Source: Papaver somniferum
Taxonomy: Eukaryota; Streptophyta; Magnoliopsida; Ranunculales; Papaveraceae
NCBI RefSeq assembly: GCF_003573695.1
Contig: NC_039362.1
Coordinates: 176,275,690 to 176,339,689 of the forward strand
Length of the DNA: 64,000 nucleotides
Direction of reading: 5' to 3'
In this document: positions 45,287-57,356 of the stretch, piece after piece
How positions within the stretch are numbered: position 1 is the first letter of the stretch
How the letters are laid out: each line of letters starts with the position of its first letter
Position numbers and translations under genes: made by a program
The notes under the pieces: generated by a model
What the model was told of the DNA's origin: nothing
What the model saw: the letters and a program-made list of their open reading frames with translations, nothing else
Database searches by the model: none

Positions 45287-47069
45287 ATTTTACTTGTCCT
45301 AAAGTAAAACAAAACTAAGGAAATCCTACCTATACCACTGTCGTTGGTCTCTCGATTGCATTTAGCGAATGCAATAAGCCTTTTAAACCACTAAGTGTCC
45401 CTAGTGGACGAGTGAAGTCTCGTGAAGGTTTGCTTAGAACGTACCTACAAAGTTCTAGGTCAAAATATAAGCTCAGATTCCATCAAATGTGACATGTGCA
45501 AGTCAGTTTAAGCTCACAGCAAAATGGAGATGTCAATCTAGCTATCCAAGGCACAATCCTAGCACTGATAACAAATAAAGACATGTGATAAGAGTGTAAA
45601 GTGTATCTACACATGTGTAAAGAAAGATCGGATGTTATGACTACTAATCACCAAGAGATAGTTTCTCAGGCTAAGAACCAAGGTCGAAATCTAGCTAGCT
45701 GTCCGGACTTTACGAGAATTGTGAATGAGTTGGAGGTATTTCACAATTACTCGCGTTGTACATCAATGGCATACACCCTCCTTGCTTATTACAATGAAAC
45801 AACAAAATGACTATTTACATGACTCTTATTTACATTGACTACTCTCTTTTATTTTTGGAACAAGAGATGATGGAATTGATAAATACTTGATTTTTTTTTG
45901 TATTTTTCTGATATTTTTTTCTGAATATATACATCGTTTTTTTTTTTTTTTTTTTGATAAAGAAACACTTTTGATACATATACAAAAGGAAACAAAAGAT
46001 TACATGACACTTTGCAAGAGGTAGCCCTTTTTGATGCACCCAGTTAAATTCGATGGTTGTCTTTCTTAATGTAACCTCCACCTTCTATCCCAACCAACCA
46101 AAGAACAAGCTAGTCAAGTTTCGTTCAGTATTCTAAAGTGATTGGCAATCGTGACTTCCTATCAAACACCTTGAAGATCGAGGCTATCCATGTATTGATA
46201 GATCGTGCGCGTGCAAATTTCTTATCACTATGTGAATTGTGCTAGAATCAGGGTGCCTAAATATCTAGACTAAGACTCCTAATAATTACATATTTGCACA
46301 AGAGTCAACATTTCAAGGTAAATGAGCTCCATTTTTATGTTTTTTTTTTTTCAATTGTTTAATTTTTTATTTTCATTTTTCATTTTTTTTCAAAAAGAAG
46401 GAGTTCTTGTTTTCAATTATGGCATATTATCAAAGTATTTACTTTTCACCCCCAAACCTAAACTAAACATTGTCCTCAATGTTTCAAAATATGAACAAAA
46501 TTATAATACAACATATGAAGAGGATCATGTTGAGTAGAGAAAAAGGAAAGAGAATACCCGATTTCGGCGAAAGCAATATTAGAACTCCGTTATTCAAGGC
46601 AAGAATCCAACATATGTCAGCCGAGATCATATTGGATTAGCAAAATATATACAAAAGGAACAAAAAGGTTTTTAAGAAATTTTATCTACTGGATTATATA
46701 CAAAAATTCACCATACACTAACAATCTAAAGAGTTGAGGATCAACCCAAAAGACAAAGTGTAGAGGTTTCAACAACTTCACACATGAAAGAAAAGCACGT
46801 GAAGCTGTGAAACAAATGAGCTACCCCCAAACCTGGATTTTACAGAAGATAATTTTGAAACAAAATCGCGCAGTTTTGGGGGTTCATCATGCACAAGTCT
46901 ACTCAAAGTGTACTTGCTATGGACAGGAAAACATGCAATTTCCAACTGTGGTTCCTCAAAGATATTATTTAAATGCAAAAGTCCAAGAGGACTTGGGAAG
47001 CACACAGTTCCAAACCTAGATTAGGGACTCTCAGTAAAGTCGGTTTGACAATATGGGTACAAACCAAAT
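45287..47069. other. Non-coding internal region of the gag-only element
   Basis: AT-rich, with T-runs (45940-45955, 46340-46390). No pol domain is recognisable on either strand. It lies downstream of gag in the element's orientation, where pol would sit in an autonomous relative. Confidence 0.7.
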
Positions 47070-48296
47070 CTAGGTTGGTGGAAGGCCATCGGATTGTGAC
47101 TTATGTAGGAAGATAGGCACATCATTATTAATCACATCAACATCTCCTAAGTCTTCTACAAGTGTCACAACATGCTCACCATGCTCACACAAATCAGAAT
47201 CATCAACATCATCAGAAGAATTATTCTCATGCATCGGCAAATCAGTGGAAACATCACAACGTGACCCAGGTAGAGAATCAGACACAACAATTATATTTTC
47301 ATGCATATTAGTGTCAACAGAAGATTCTATATTACCTAAGTCATCTTCATAGGACATATGCACATGCTCAAAATCAGTATCAACATCACATGTATATGGA
47401 ATACTAGAAGAAACATCATTCATGAAGGTCGAGGCAGAGAAGCCTAATGTATTTGAACCCAAAGGTTCCATAACATTTTCAGTATAGACATGTTCTTCTA
47501 ACATAACATCATAATCATCATCATCATCATGATAGGGATTTTGCAATCTAGGATAATTTTCAATCCTAAGGTCGGAGCTATGACAAGAATAAGACTCTAA
47601 CTCATGGGGGTGACTCATACCCTGTGGTGTTGTCCCTGTTTCCCTAACAGATTCCCATTGATGGGTTTTCTCTGCAATCTCAGCTAAAAATTTCCATGCA
47701 TCATCCACAGATTTATCAAGAAATTTACCATTACACATAGACTCAACCATGGTTCGAGATTTAAAGTCTAGTCCCTCATAGAGGATGACGACAAGTCTCC
47801 ACTTCTCAAATCCATGGTGCGGACATTCGCTCAAAAAATCATTAAAACGTTCAAAATAGTGAAAAACAGTTTCCTCATCCAATTGGACAAAACAATTGAT
47901 ACTTTGACGAATAACGATGGTCCTATGATGTGGAAAGAATTTTTTGAAAAATAGATCTGTGAGTTGGTCCCAAGTGTTGATTGATTGTGGTCTCAAACCG
48001 TAAAACCATGTTTTGGCCCTTTCCTTTAGAGAAAATGTAAACAAACGCAATTTCAGAGAGTCTTCGGACATATGATCAGGTTGCATAGTCCGACAAATTT
48101 GTTCAAACTCTCTTACATGAGTATAGGGGTTCTCAGAATCGAACCCTCGAAATATAGGAAGTATTTGTATCATGCTTGAATTTATTTTAAAAGGGTTATT
48201 GGTTTGAGGTAATACAATACATGATAATGGAATTTTTATTGTCGGATACATGTATTCATGGAGAGCACGAGGTTGGCCCATATTGAAAAGACACAA
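47070..48296 (-). CDS. Gag protein of the gag-only element, intact frame
   Basis: A 408-codon open frame with a Retrotrans_gag domain in the first half (about residues 45-210): FRGFDSENPYTHVREFEQIC, AKTWFYGLRPQSINTWDQL, FFKKFFPHHRT, ETVFHYFERFNDFLSECPHHG, LYEGLDFKSRTMVESM. The second half is acidic and low in complexity (DDDDDYDVM, DDVDDSDLCEHGEH) with no CCHC knuckle. Gag forms the particle that packages the RNA. Because the frame is open and the LTRs are similar, it may still be made. It is the only intact retroelement ORF of this size in the window. Confidence 0.88.
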   Translation of the reverse strand: MCLFNMGQPRALHEYMYPTIKIPLSCIVLPQTNNPFKINSSMIQILPIFRGFDSENPYTHVREFEQICRTMQPDHMSEDSLKLRLFTFSLKERAKTWFYGLRPQSINTWDQLTDLFFKKFFPHHRTIVIRQSINCFVQLDEETVFHYFERFNDFLSECPHHGFEKWRLVVILYEGLDFKSRTMVESMCNGKFLDKSVDDAWKFLAEIAEKTHQWESVRETGTTPQGMSHPHELESYSCHSSDLRIENYPRLQNPYHDDDDDYDVMLEEHVYTENVMEPLGSNTLGFSASTFMNDVSSSIPYTCDVDTDFEHVHMSYEDDLGNIESSVDTNMHENIIVVSDSLPGSRCDVSTDLPMHENNSSDDVDDSDLCEHGEHVVTLVEDLGDVDVINNDVPIFLHKSQSDGLPPT

Positions 48297-49166
48297 AGCC
48301 CACTATTTGGTTTTAATGGGTTTGGATTTTTGGGAAAAATATTTGGTTTTAATGGGTTTGGATTTTTGGGAAAATTTTGGTTTTTGAAATAAGGAGCAAA
48401 TTTTTTTTTTTTTTTTTTTTATTTTTTTTTTTATTTTTTTTTTTGAACTTAGCCTAACATAAATTATCACACCCCACAAAAGAAAATAAAAACAACAATA
48501 AATAATTACAAGCCCATAAAAGAAAAATAAAAGAAAATAAAAGAAAATAAAAATAAAAATAATTATTACAAGCCCAAATTAAAAATAAATTAATTATTAC
48601 ATACCCAAATTGAATATTTAATGGGGCCCAAGTGGGTTACTCATGGTTTAGGCTTACTTGGTTAAGGAGGGAAGCCTAGTTAGGCTTTTGTTCCCTTTGG
48701 TTGCACTAGCCCAGTTGGGCTTTAGGATCGTCCTAAGCAGCTCACGCCCAAGCCCAGCAACAGTTGGAGTTGGTTTAGCAACACGAGCCCAGGAGGATCA
48801 GCTGCGAAGCCCAGGAGCAGAAGATCACGAGCCCAGCAACAGAAAAAGGCAGAGCCCAGCAGCAGCAGGTGGCTAAGCCCAGTTGCAAAGTTTGGCGAAG
48901 CCCAGCAGACCACCACCAGAGAAGCCCAGCAGTGAAACGCAGCTTCAGTTGGAAGCCCAGTTACTTTGGCTTGGCAGCAGCAGGCTTGGTTCACCAGCTC
49001 CAGCAATAGCAACAGCAACAGCCAAGGTTCCAGCAGCAGCTCAGGTGGCCAGCAACACAGCTTTGCAGCAACTCAGTGGCACCTGCAATGATAGTGATGA
49101 AGCTTAGACAACTCAGTGCAATGATTGCAGGTCAGGACAGCAAAGGAAATCAGCAGCAGCAAGCAC
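48297..49166 (-). other. Leader of the gag-only element, with reiterated AGCCCAGCA words
   Basis: Between the primer-binding site and gag. Plus-strand sequence 48700-49060 repeats (A/G)AGCCCAGCA(G) about a dozen times at irregular spacing. T-runs at 48400-48445 lie near the gag start. Short frames here are products of the repeat. Confidence 0.6.
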
Positions 49167-49193
49167 CACTCCCCGGCAGCGGCGCCAAAAACT
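49167..49193 (-). other. Primer-binding site of the gag-only element
   Basis: On the minus strand, right after the 5' LTR end GCACACCA, AGTTTTTGGCGCCGCTGCCG follows. This has the TGGCGCCG start common in Athila-like and other plant gypsy elements, usually read as an Asp-tRNA-type site (from memory). Confidence 0.8.
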
Positions 49194-51107
49194 TGGTGTG
49201 CTTGGGAACGACACACAAAAGACTTGCAAGTATACAAGGCCAAGTTTTAGTACGGAGAGTAAGCAAGGGATCAGTCCACAGGGAGTGGGAGCATACAAGA
49301 AATTTTCCTAAGATAGCAATGGAGACAAGGCACTATGGCAGTGAGCAAGGCAAAGTAATATGGCAATTGCAAAGAACCAAAACAGTTAACAAAGCAAAGA
49401 TGACAAAACAGCATGGAACCAAGGCTGTGAGCCAAGGGCAGGGGTGAGTTTGTGCACTGATTTCAATGCACAACAGGCTTCAAAATACAAGAAATAAACA
49501 GCAAGATAACTAAGAAATTTAGTTGAGCAGGGAGCAAAATAAGACTGAAATTGTAAGTGACTGAAATAAGGTATTGTGGTCTAAGCTAAGGCTTAGAGTC
49601 CACCTTTGTGTCCTAGCCAAACAATGTGATCCTAGGTTGAGTTGAATATCCTATGCATACATCTAGAATGGGAGGAAAACTAATTTTCTCACTAGTTTGC
49701 CCCTAGCATTGACTGTCTTTTGACAGAACAATCAATCACAGGCACTATGAGCATTAGTCTCTTCCTATTGCTCAATCAAAACAATGCACTAAGGCTCTAA
49801 CCTAGCATTCCACTATCAGACAGTGCACTGAGGTTTCATCTAAACCTCAGCTGCAACAATTTAGCTCATGCTCAACATATAAACAACATTAACATTCATC
49901 ACATATGATAATAAGAGTAAATTCAAACAAAACATGACTGAAAATTTACAAAACAAATGAACCAACAGTTGAGGAACTGGCTAGTCCAGTCCTCTTGGGT
50001 GAAGCTCTGGCTAATCCAGCATGGTTACAACACACTACATCGTTTCCCTTTTATAGCTTACAACAAAATACCCAAATTTTCTACAAACCCTAATTTGAAA
50101 ATCCCCAAATCAGCAGGATTAGGGTTTCGATAAATAAAATTAACTCACCCTCTGATGCAAATAGACTCGACCCATGCTTGTTGATGTCCCTCTGATGCTC
50201 TTCCTGCTCCAATTGATGTACTGCAACCCTAGCTCGAGTTGTTTCATCAACTCCACACCTAGGGTTCAGAGAGATGTGGGTTTTAAGAAGCAACTAGGCT
50301 AGAGAGTTGGGGAAAGTGATGGTGATTGAGGTGGTGTCGGGGTATGGAGATGGTAGTGAGGCAGAGGGTGGCAGTGGACATGGAAGAGAGGCAGGAGCAG
50401 AGCTCGACTGCAACTGTCGGGGGAAGAAGAAGGTTTTTGGGGAAGATAAGATCGATGGGAAGAAGGGAAGGGAGTGTTTGGGTGAAGGGTATAGGTTCCG
50501 ATGCTAGGGTGTGAGGCGGGTGTATCAAAGGTTGATGCTTAGCGAAGCGAAAGCGTAGGATGAAAAGGTGATGGAATGATCCAACGACGCGATAGAAGCG
50601 ACCGTTGGATGATGAGATACAACAAAACTGACGGCTTCAGATGGAGTTAGGTACTATAGTGTTTGACAGGAGCTTCGGATTTTGATGCACAATGATGAGG
50701 CGACCGTTGGATGATGAGATGGATCCAATCTGACAGCTCTCATGGAAATGGGTATGGATAATGGAAATGGATTTGGGTAAGGGTTTTGGGTCTTGGGTAT
50801 GCCAAGACCATATCTTCTTTAAGAGAAATTCTTCCTCTTCAATCCCACTTCTCGTTGATCCGGCTCTTGCAAACATCATTCTTCGCTTCCTCCTATCGAG
50901 AGTCTTTGCCGTTCCTTTGCTCTTTTCGCTCCGTGAGTTAACCAGGCTTTATTTAGTACCTAAAAATGCAAAATTAATTAAGAAAAGTATTTATTCTTGA
51001 AAACAACGAAAACACAAAATATGGGATAAAATGTAGAATTAATGCACAAAAGATGAGTTAAATGCCAAGAAAAATATATAGAAATATGAACTTTTTAGCA
51101 CTCATCA
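49194..51107 (-). repeat. 5' LTR of the gag-only element
   Basis: 1914 bp, near-identical to 43356-45269. Minus-strand TATA box CTATAAAAGG at the complement of about 50047-50056. The right boundary CACTCATCA meets the target duplication GCATA at 51108. Confidence 0.93.
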
Positions 51108-51112
51108 GCATA

Positions 51113-51338
51113 CATATCATCCATGTTGAAGGATAAAAACGTCGAAGCTATTAAAATAGCAAGGGTATACGAGCCATCGATTGCATCTCAATTCTCCTTC
51201 GCCACCAATCAAGATACAGTGGAAGAAAGTATCGAAGACCAGGTAGGAGAAGACATCCATAACGATTTTGACGAAGAAGATATCCTGTCAAGAGCAAACA
51301 AGACGAAGACTTTATCAACGAAGATGATTGGAGAATGA
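51113..51338 (+). pseudogene. Tat element 1, end of archaeal-type RNase H and linker to integrase
   Basis: Continues the frame interrupted at 43355 (ISSMLKDKNVEAIKIARVYEP), then an acidic linker (EESIEDQVGEDIHNDFDEED). A frameshift near 51300 moves the reading frame to the integrase, where NEDDWRMMIHAF is in the new frame. Confidence 0.85.
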
Positions 51339-52564
51339 TGATCCATGCCTTTCTCGAAAAGGGAAGCTTACCTGCGGATCATAAACAAGCTAGAAAGATA
51401 CTCTCCAAAGTAGGAAGATATGATCTTCGGGATGGGGTCATGTACAAGAAATCCTTCCTCGGACCGTTACTACGTTGCCTATTCCGGAAAGAGGGGCATC
51501 GAATTCTAAACGACATCCATTATGGTGACGCAGGGAATCATATCGGCATGAGATCACTAGCTGACAAAGCAAAAACGCAAGGATATTACTGGCCGAAAAT
51601 GATACAGGATGCCGCGAGGATGTCCCGACGATGTGAAGAATGTCAGCACTTCGCCAAAAAGATCCACGCGCCGGCAACAATGTTAAACTCCGTGGATAGC
51701 CCGTGGCCATTTGCAAAATGGGGCGTAGATATCGTCGGGCCTTTCATCGAAGGATCAGGGAAAAGACGATTTTTGATAGTAGCCACGGACTATTTCAGTA
51801 AATGGGTGGAGGCTAAGGCCTTGGCCAGGATCAGAGACGTGGATGTGTTTACTTTCATATTCCAGAACATCATTTGCAGATTCGGTATACCCGCTGAAAT
51901 TGTGTCTGATAATGGTAAGCCATTACAGGGGAAAAATATAGACATGCTCTTCGATACTTTCAAAATAAGAATGAACAAGTCCACCCCCATATACCCTCAA
52001 CGCAACGAACAAGCGGAAGCTACCAACAAGACCCTCGCCCTTATACTCAAAAAACAATTAGACGAGCATAAGGGGAGATGGTGTGAACAGCTGCACAATG
52101 TGTTATGGGCATACAGGACAACACGAAGATCCGCCACCGGGGAATCCCCGTTTCTCCTAACTTATGGAGCTGAGGCAGTCATCCCTACGGAAATCCTCAT
52201 GCCAACCACGAAGACCGAAGATTGGGAGAAAAACCTCACAACAGATATGATGTTAGAAAGGTTGGACGACTTGGAAGGAAGAAGGGAAGCAGCATTACAA
52301 AAAATGGAAAATTATCAACAAAGACTAGCAAGAGAGTACAACAAAAAGGTAAAGCTTCGGAATTTTTTAGAGGGGCAGTATGTGTTGAGAACAATCCCAC
52401 GGTACCAGCAAGAAAAGAGATGGGGAAAATTAGCACCTACGTGGGGAGGACCTTTTATAATACACGACGTTGCGGGTAGCGGTTCCTACTACCTTCGTAA
52501 TCTGAAAGGAGAGGTCCTCCGGCATCCTTGGAATGCTAAATGGCTCAAACCATACTTCCCATAG
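51320..52564 (+). pseudogene. Tat element 1 integrase, open domain in a broken polyprotein
   Basis: About 409 codons without a stop. The zinc-binding HHCC part is IHYGDAGNHIGMRSL…RRCEECQ. The catalytic core has Asp in KWGVDIVGPF, Asp in IVSDNGKP and Glu in NEQAEATNKTL (usual form NGQAE). The C-terminal part (GQYVLRTIPRYQ…LAPTWGGPFIIHDV, then LRHPWNAKWLKPYFP) binds DNA. Integrase inserts the cDNA. The domain looks whole, but the upstream frameshifts prevent its synthesis from the genomic polyprotein. Confidence 0.93.
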
Positions 52565-53221
52565 GAGCAACGCAGACTTGCATCTGCTTGGAGTATACCA
52601 GAAGAAGAAAGGAGCGTGACCTCCCTTCATGTTTCTATCTCTGGAAGAGGAATTGCAGGCCTCAACCTATCAATCAAACAAAGCTTTCAAATTATCAAGT
52701 CAATGAAACCTATCGACAATATTGGGGAAGTCGTTAATCTACAATCTCTCAGGGCTCCCCCATCAGCGTCCATAAGTGTAAGACCAGGGGGAAGGCACCC
52801 AGCAGAAAGAGATACCCAACCAATCTTAAGGAAACGGGTCGACGGAATGGGTGTATGTAAATATTTTAACCTCATATCCTAGAACGTTGCCTCGACCCCC
52901 ACCGTCTGGGAATCCTCTGGCCCAGGATTCGCCAGCGGGGTGACAGGTCTCAAGACGATCACGAAGGTACCTCCCTTCGGTATCGCACCCAAACACTTAA
53001 AACACTTTGATTTTTAATGTCTCTCACAATACTTAAAACAAAAACAAACCAACATTGCAGGTATATCAAGAAAAGGATTCATTTCATAAACGATGATTAC
53101 AAAAAACTGGAAAGCCAATTCAAGGAAGAATACACATCAAAATAATATTCTTTTTACATGATACTAGCAAAAGCTAATGGAAGGATAACGACCCCACGGT
53201 CTGTACAAAATGCTGCAATAT
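52565..53221. other. Tat element 1, spacer between integrase and antisense ORF
   Basis: Non-coding, GC-richer than the flanks, with CCTCTGGCCCAGGATTCGCC and GGTACCTCCCTTCGGTATCG stretches near 52915-52985. No domain. In Tat elements this is where transcripts from the two strands converge. Confidence 0.6.
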
Positions 53222-54253
53222 CTACTTAGATGATGCCACCCCATCAGCAGGATTGTCCCGAAGACTCGAAGGGACACTCCCACCAGATGATGGTCCCGAG
53301 GAGCCAGGCAAGGCAGCAGGAACTGGACGACGCGGATAGTTCTTCACAAGACCATGCTCATTCTTTAGGCCAAGTTCTATCTTCTCCAGCATCTTTTTCG
53401 TCTCCTCAGCCAATTGACACCGAGCCTTGTGCTTAATAACTGCCGTCCGCTGTTGGGCTTGGGATAACAACGAAGATAGACGATTCACTTCATTAGAAGC
53501 AGCACCAACGGCCTCCTCGCGGGTTGCCGCCAAATTATTAAAATGGTTGGTCTGTTCTTCCTGCTGCGTTAAGGAAGATTGAGCCTTTTCAAATTTTTCA
53601 TTCGCAACGCGGAGTTGTCTCTCGAGCTCTAAAAAAGACAACACCTGGGAGTTAGCACAGAAAAGACACAATCACACTCGATGAAATAGGGTTATACCTT
53701 CGACACAAGCCGAAGCCTCTTCATACTCATTAACAACCGCATCTCGCGCTTCATCAAGATGGTCATATTCCGCGGATAATTTCTTATAGTCTAGCTGAAG
53801 GTTGGTGAGAGTAAATTGACAGGCATCTAATTCTACCTGCTTCATCGAATCCATGTGACGAAGGTGGTCGACTTCTTTATTTATATCTGATACCCCTTTG
53901 CTAAGTCGGTACATACACACTTCAAGATTTCTCTCAGACTCAGCCTGACGAGCTACTTCAGCGCGGGACGCGGCAAGGGCCTTTCTGAGAGCACAAACTT
54001 CGGCACGGGCATCGTCCCTTTCTCTGGCAAGACAGCATGCTATCCTTAACTCCTGGAAGAGGGAGGGATCGATCCTTCTGTAGTTCCTCTTCCAGAAATC
54101 TCCATTAACGTCGGGAATATTTTCTTTGTATTTCATGCAGGATATGGGATTTTCTTCCCTGTTTAACTCTTCTACGCATCTCTGGATTGTCTTAAATTGT
54201 TCGTATAATATCATGAGAGAATATCTTCCCAAATATCTTCTACCAATCTTCAC
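53222..54253 (-). CDS. Tat element 1 antisense coiled-coil ORF, with one probable intron
   Basis: Read right to left: exon 1 is 54253-53698, a GT-AG intron 53697-53629 (69 bp, GTATAA…TCTTTTTTAG), exon 2 53628-53222. Splicing keeps the frame (phase 1) and removes the two stops between. The product is mostly coiled coil: heptad-rich stretches RDDARAEVCALRKALAASRA, then LTNLQLDYKKLSAEYDHLDE and LELERQLRVANEKFEKAQ, with a proline/serine-rich tail. Tat-lineage elements commonly carry an extra antisense ORF of unknown function here. The first ~54 codons (54253-54092) lie in the adjoining LTR, so the natural start is lost and this N-terminus is a fusion by-product. Confidence 0.65.
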
Positions 54254-54755
54254 ACAGCTTCCGTAATTAACATAATCTTCTAAAATATCTCGGTCCCCTG
54301 TTTACTTCCAAACTCGGATTTCTGGCCCAAGTTACTCGATCAAATCGCTTGCATATACCCTGTCTAGTGTATTCAGGCCCAGCCCAACCGTTTCTAGCGA
54401 TTGTATCTCGCTGAAATCCCTCCAACAATCCGACCCAAAATCAACAGCGTCTGCATTAAGTATTCCCGCCAAAACCAAATTCAAACAAAGAAGACGACCT
54501 CCCCCTATCCAGTTCAGGGGTGCGAATAGCAAGTGGTCACCCCTTATCAAGTGGGTGTCCCTTATCCAAAGCAGAGAGTCCGACTAACAAATGTCCTCCG
54601 GGGATGCTCCGCATAATTTTTCGAGCCGATTTTTCCAAAATTATTTATTTCCAAAAAAATACCTACAAACACACAAAACACCATAATAAGGACGAAAACG
54701 AGTACTAACAAAATACACAAAAGAGATGAAAATAGACACATAAATGCGTCTATCA
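54092..54755 (-). repeat. 3' LTR (U3 part only) of the LARD-like element
   Basis: Homologous to the U3 of the right LTR with a few substitutions. The left edge is an abrupt break at CCAGAAATCTCC. Confidence 0.85.
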
Positions 54756-54771
54756 AATACCCCCAAACTTA
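54756..54771 (-). other. Polypurine tract of the LARD-like element
   Basis: On the minus strand TAAGTTTGGGGGTATT precedes the LTR start TGATAGACGC. Confidence 0.8.
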
Positions 54772-56461
54772 TTATTTGCTAGTCCTCGAGCAAATTTATT
54801 CTAGAAAGGAAAATCATTTGAACCCCTAGGTGGCCCTAGTGGCGGAGTGTTGTCTCCGGAGGGTTTACCAGAGGTGTACCCACAAAACCTTTACTCCAGA
54901 CCCTAACTATCTATGCAAAATCTTGGAAAGCACTAAAGAACCTCCGTGGTTGGCATACTTATTAATTATAGAAGGAAGTACCCTGATGCGAAATTTCAAT
55001 TACTGTACACGATTTTTCACTCAAGCATACTAAAATTCATATAAGTGACAGAGCTCTACTAAGATAGTTGCACTATGGACATCATATTCGGAGTCAAACT
55101 AATCACATGGAAAGATTAAGAGATGGATATAGAAAAACATAGATGGTTTTGATGTTTACTAAGTGAACGGCGTTTCCCATATCTGTCTGAAGGCCTCCGC
55201 CAAAATGAACCTATCCTAATGGATTGAGATACTAGTCTGACTAATATCAACACACTGGCATATACAAGGGTACTAGTGGTCGATAACCTAACTCTAGGTC
55301 AACACAACTGGCATATACAAGGGTACCAGTGGTCGACTTTATTGAATTTATTCCTTTTGGTCAAATGGTCTGGTCTCAATTTTTTTTTTTCTTCATGGTA
55401 TCTCAATCACTCTAATTCACCCTAGCATTGGTAACAACTTGAATCGTGGGCCCCACCTATCACTTAGAGAAACATAATTTAAAAACAAAATAAAAATAAA
55501 AGTGAAAAGGACTCAACGAGATATGGTGCAACTATCATGTTATTTCTAACACCTGAGTTATGTGCTTTTATGAATAGACTCTATAGATGTTTCCATCTAT
55601 TCAGATTGGTTCCTCAACTCCTACAACCAAAATGCTTCCATCCACTTAGATTGGTTAGTGCCATCCTAAATACGTATGAATTTATAGGCTCTGGAGTTTA
55701 TTTATTGCAACTAAAAAGTTTCTCCCATACCCCCAAACTTAAATCTAACATTGTCCTCAATGTTCTAAAGATGAAACTAAAAGCATGAACAAGGAGAAAC
55801 TGTTATCATTTGAAGCGGAAGAGTTAAGGAAAGATATTACCGTGTTGCATGAGCATGGGATACCTCCCAAGAAGTGTTAAGTTTAAAGTCTTCAGCCAGA
55901 CTTAGGAAAGGATTAGTCAACTCGAACCATAAAATAATAGTCGAAATAATTGTGGGTCTTCAAAACTAAATAGAGCTGACCAAAGGAAACTGCAATGAAC
56001 CAAGAAAGTGAACAAGACTAGCATGCCCTTACTTAGTTTCCTGATTAAGAAATTTATATCTAATTGTGGTTCAGGTTCTATGAAAGGGTCTAAATAGAAT
56101 ATTTTCATTGGCTGCGTTTCTTCATAGATGAGATCCGAATCACTAGGTCTTAGAGTCTGTAAAAACTCAAATACGAACTTAGAATCACGAAGTAATAACC
56201 TAAATAATGCGGATCCTCTAAGTCAATCAGATATGACTTACATAGTTGACCATAGTGAGAGTAGTGGTCATTCTTAGGAAAATGTGTCGATTCTATTAAC
56301 CTAAAGTACTTAGGCTTAGTCTCAGAACTTAATATTCGACTCATTTGAAACGTTCCCACAGTTGGAAGAAAACTATTTGGTGGGAAAACAAAGTCAATCT
56401 GGGTATCATAGCCTGGGCAAACCACATCAACCAGAGGATGGGTTTCTAATAACTGAACTCC
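54772..56461. other. Non-coding internal region of the LARD-like element
   Basis: AT-rich with no open frame above about 90 codons. It includes direct repeats of GGCATATACAAGGGTAC..GTGGTCGA (near 55257 and 55310) and CCATCTATTCAGATTGGTT-like stretches (55590, 55637). No retroelement domain. Confidence 0.6.
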
Positions 56462-57355
56462 TTAATGGACATCATTAGGCTCGGGAAAACGAGTATGAAG
56501 GTAATCTTGTAAAATGGTCGAGGCACATATATCAAGTCCTAAGTGTGGGGACTTTCTGAGAGTTAAAGGTAAGTCACTAGGGAAGTGATAATCACCCCCA
56601 AACTTAGAGTTTTCAGTGTCTCTAGATAGACCTCTAATTATTTCTTGAGTTTCCGTATCTTCAGAGTCCTTAAAATATTCAAGAGATTCTTCTAAGTTAT
56701 TATCAGGTAGTGAATCTTTACTCATCTCTACGGGTCTATCTTCTTCTTCCAAGACTATTGTTTCTAAGTCGCTAGACTCTAAAACAGTATTTTCGAAATG
56801 AACCCGTTCCTCTAAAACACTATCGGCTTCGTAATCAAAAGGAAAATCTACGTCGTCTAAAACGGTGTTATCCCTAATCAAATCCTCGTCCTTTTGAATA
56901 GGTGAATAATCATAAAAATTATTTGGATTTGAACTAGAAATAATATAATCATTATAAAGCTCAATTGGATTAATAGATTCCTGATCACTATGCCTACATA
57001 TTTCAGATTCTTCATCAATACTATCCTCATCACAGTCCTCATTATAATAACATGAAAAAGGTCGAACCTCATCAAAACAAGTAGTGTTACCAATTCTAAC
57101 CTCGTCATCTTGATTATGTGAATAACTATCTTCATTCTCAAGGGTATTATTGGATACACTATATTGGCAATTCAAGTAATTTAGAGCAATTCTTTCGTTC
57201 GTCTCAGCTATCATCTTGAGGTGGTCTTCTAAAGAAGGTTCACTCATTATTGTAGTTCTTTCGTCTATAATTATACTATTCATCTCAGCTAACTTACGCG
57301 TCGACTCAGCTAACTTCTTGAGGGACTCTTCTAAAGGAGGAATAGGAACAGAGGG
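56462..57355 (-). CDS. Acidic ORF of the LARD-like element, unknown function
   Basis: Open frame on the minus strand. The first ATG gives 273 residues (57283-56462), but the frame is open further back to about 57355 (PPLEESLKKLAES-like heptads). The protein is very acidic and rich in D, E, S and N, with no gag, protease or RT motif recognised. A second frame immediately upstream (57632-57357, next entry) probably belonged to the same ORF before a frame break. Such ORFs recur in plant non-autonomous LTR elements and their role is unknown. Confidence 0.5.
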   Translation of the reverse strand, partial: PSVPIPPLEESLKKLAESTRKLAEMNSIIIDERTTIMSEPSLEDHLKMIAETNERIALNYLNCQYSVSNNTLENEDSYSHNQDDEVRIGNTTCFDEVRPFSCYYNEDCDEDSIDEESEICRHSDQESINPIELYNDYIISSSNPNNFYDYSPIQKDEDLIRDNTVLDDVDFPFDYEADSVLEERVHFENTVLESSDLETIVLEEEDRPVEMSKDSLPDNNLEESLEYFKDSEDTETQEIIRGLSRDTENSKFGGDYHFPSDLPLTLRKSPHLGLDICASTILQDYLHTRFPEPNDVH

Positions 57356-57356
57356 A

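Larger units (their letters stand above)
43356..51107 (-). mobile_element. Gag-only LTR retrotransposon (TR-GAG type) inserted in Tat element 1
   Basis: Two LTRs of 1914 bp each (43356-45269 and 49194-51107), TG..CA ends (TGGTGTGCTTGG / CACTCATCA), TSD GCATA (43351-43355 and 51108-51112). It reads on the minus strand: primer-binding site next to the right LTR, gag at 47070-48296, polypurine tract next to the left LTR. No protease, RT or integrase is present, so it depends on another element's enzymes. The LTRs differ by scattered substitutions (for example 43441 T against 49279 C) and have equal net length, suggesting a young insertion. Confidence 0.95.

Noticed and set aside
54332..54708. 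ORFs shared between 54332-54708 and 58668-59044
   Set aside because: They are LTR sequence duplicated by retrotransposition, not genes.
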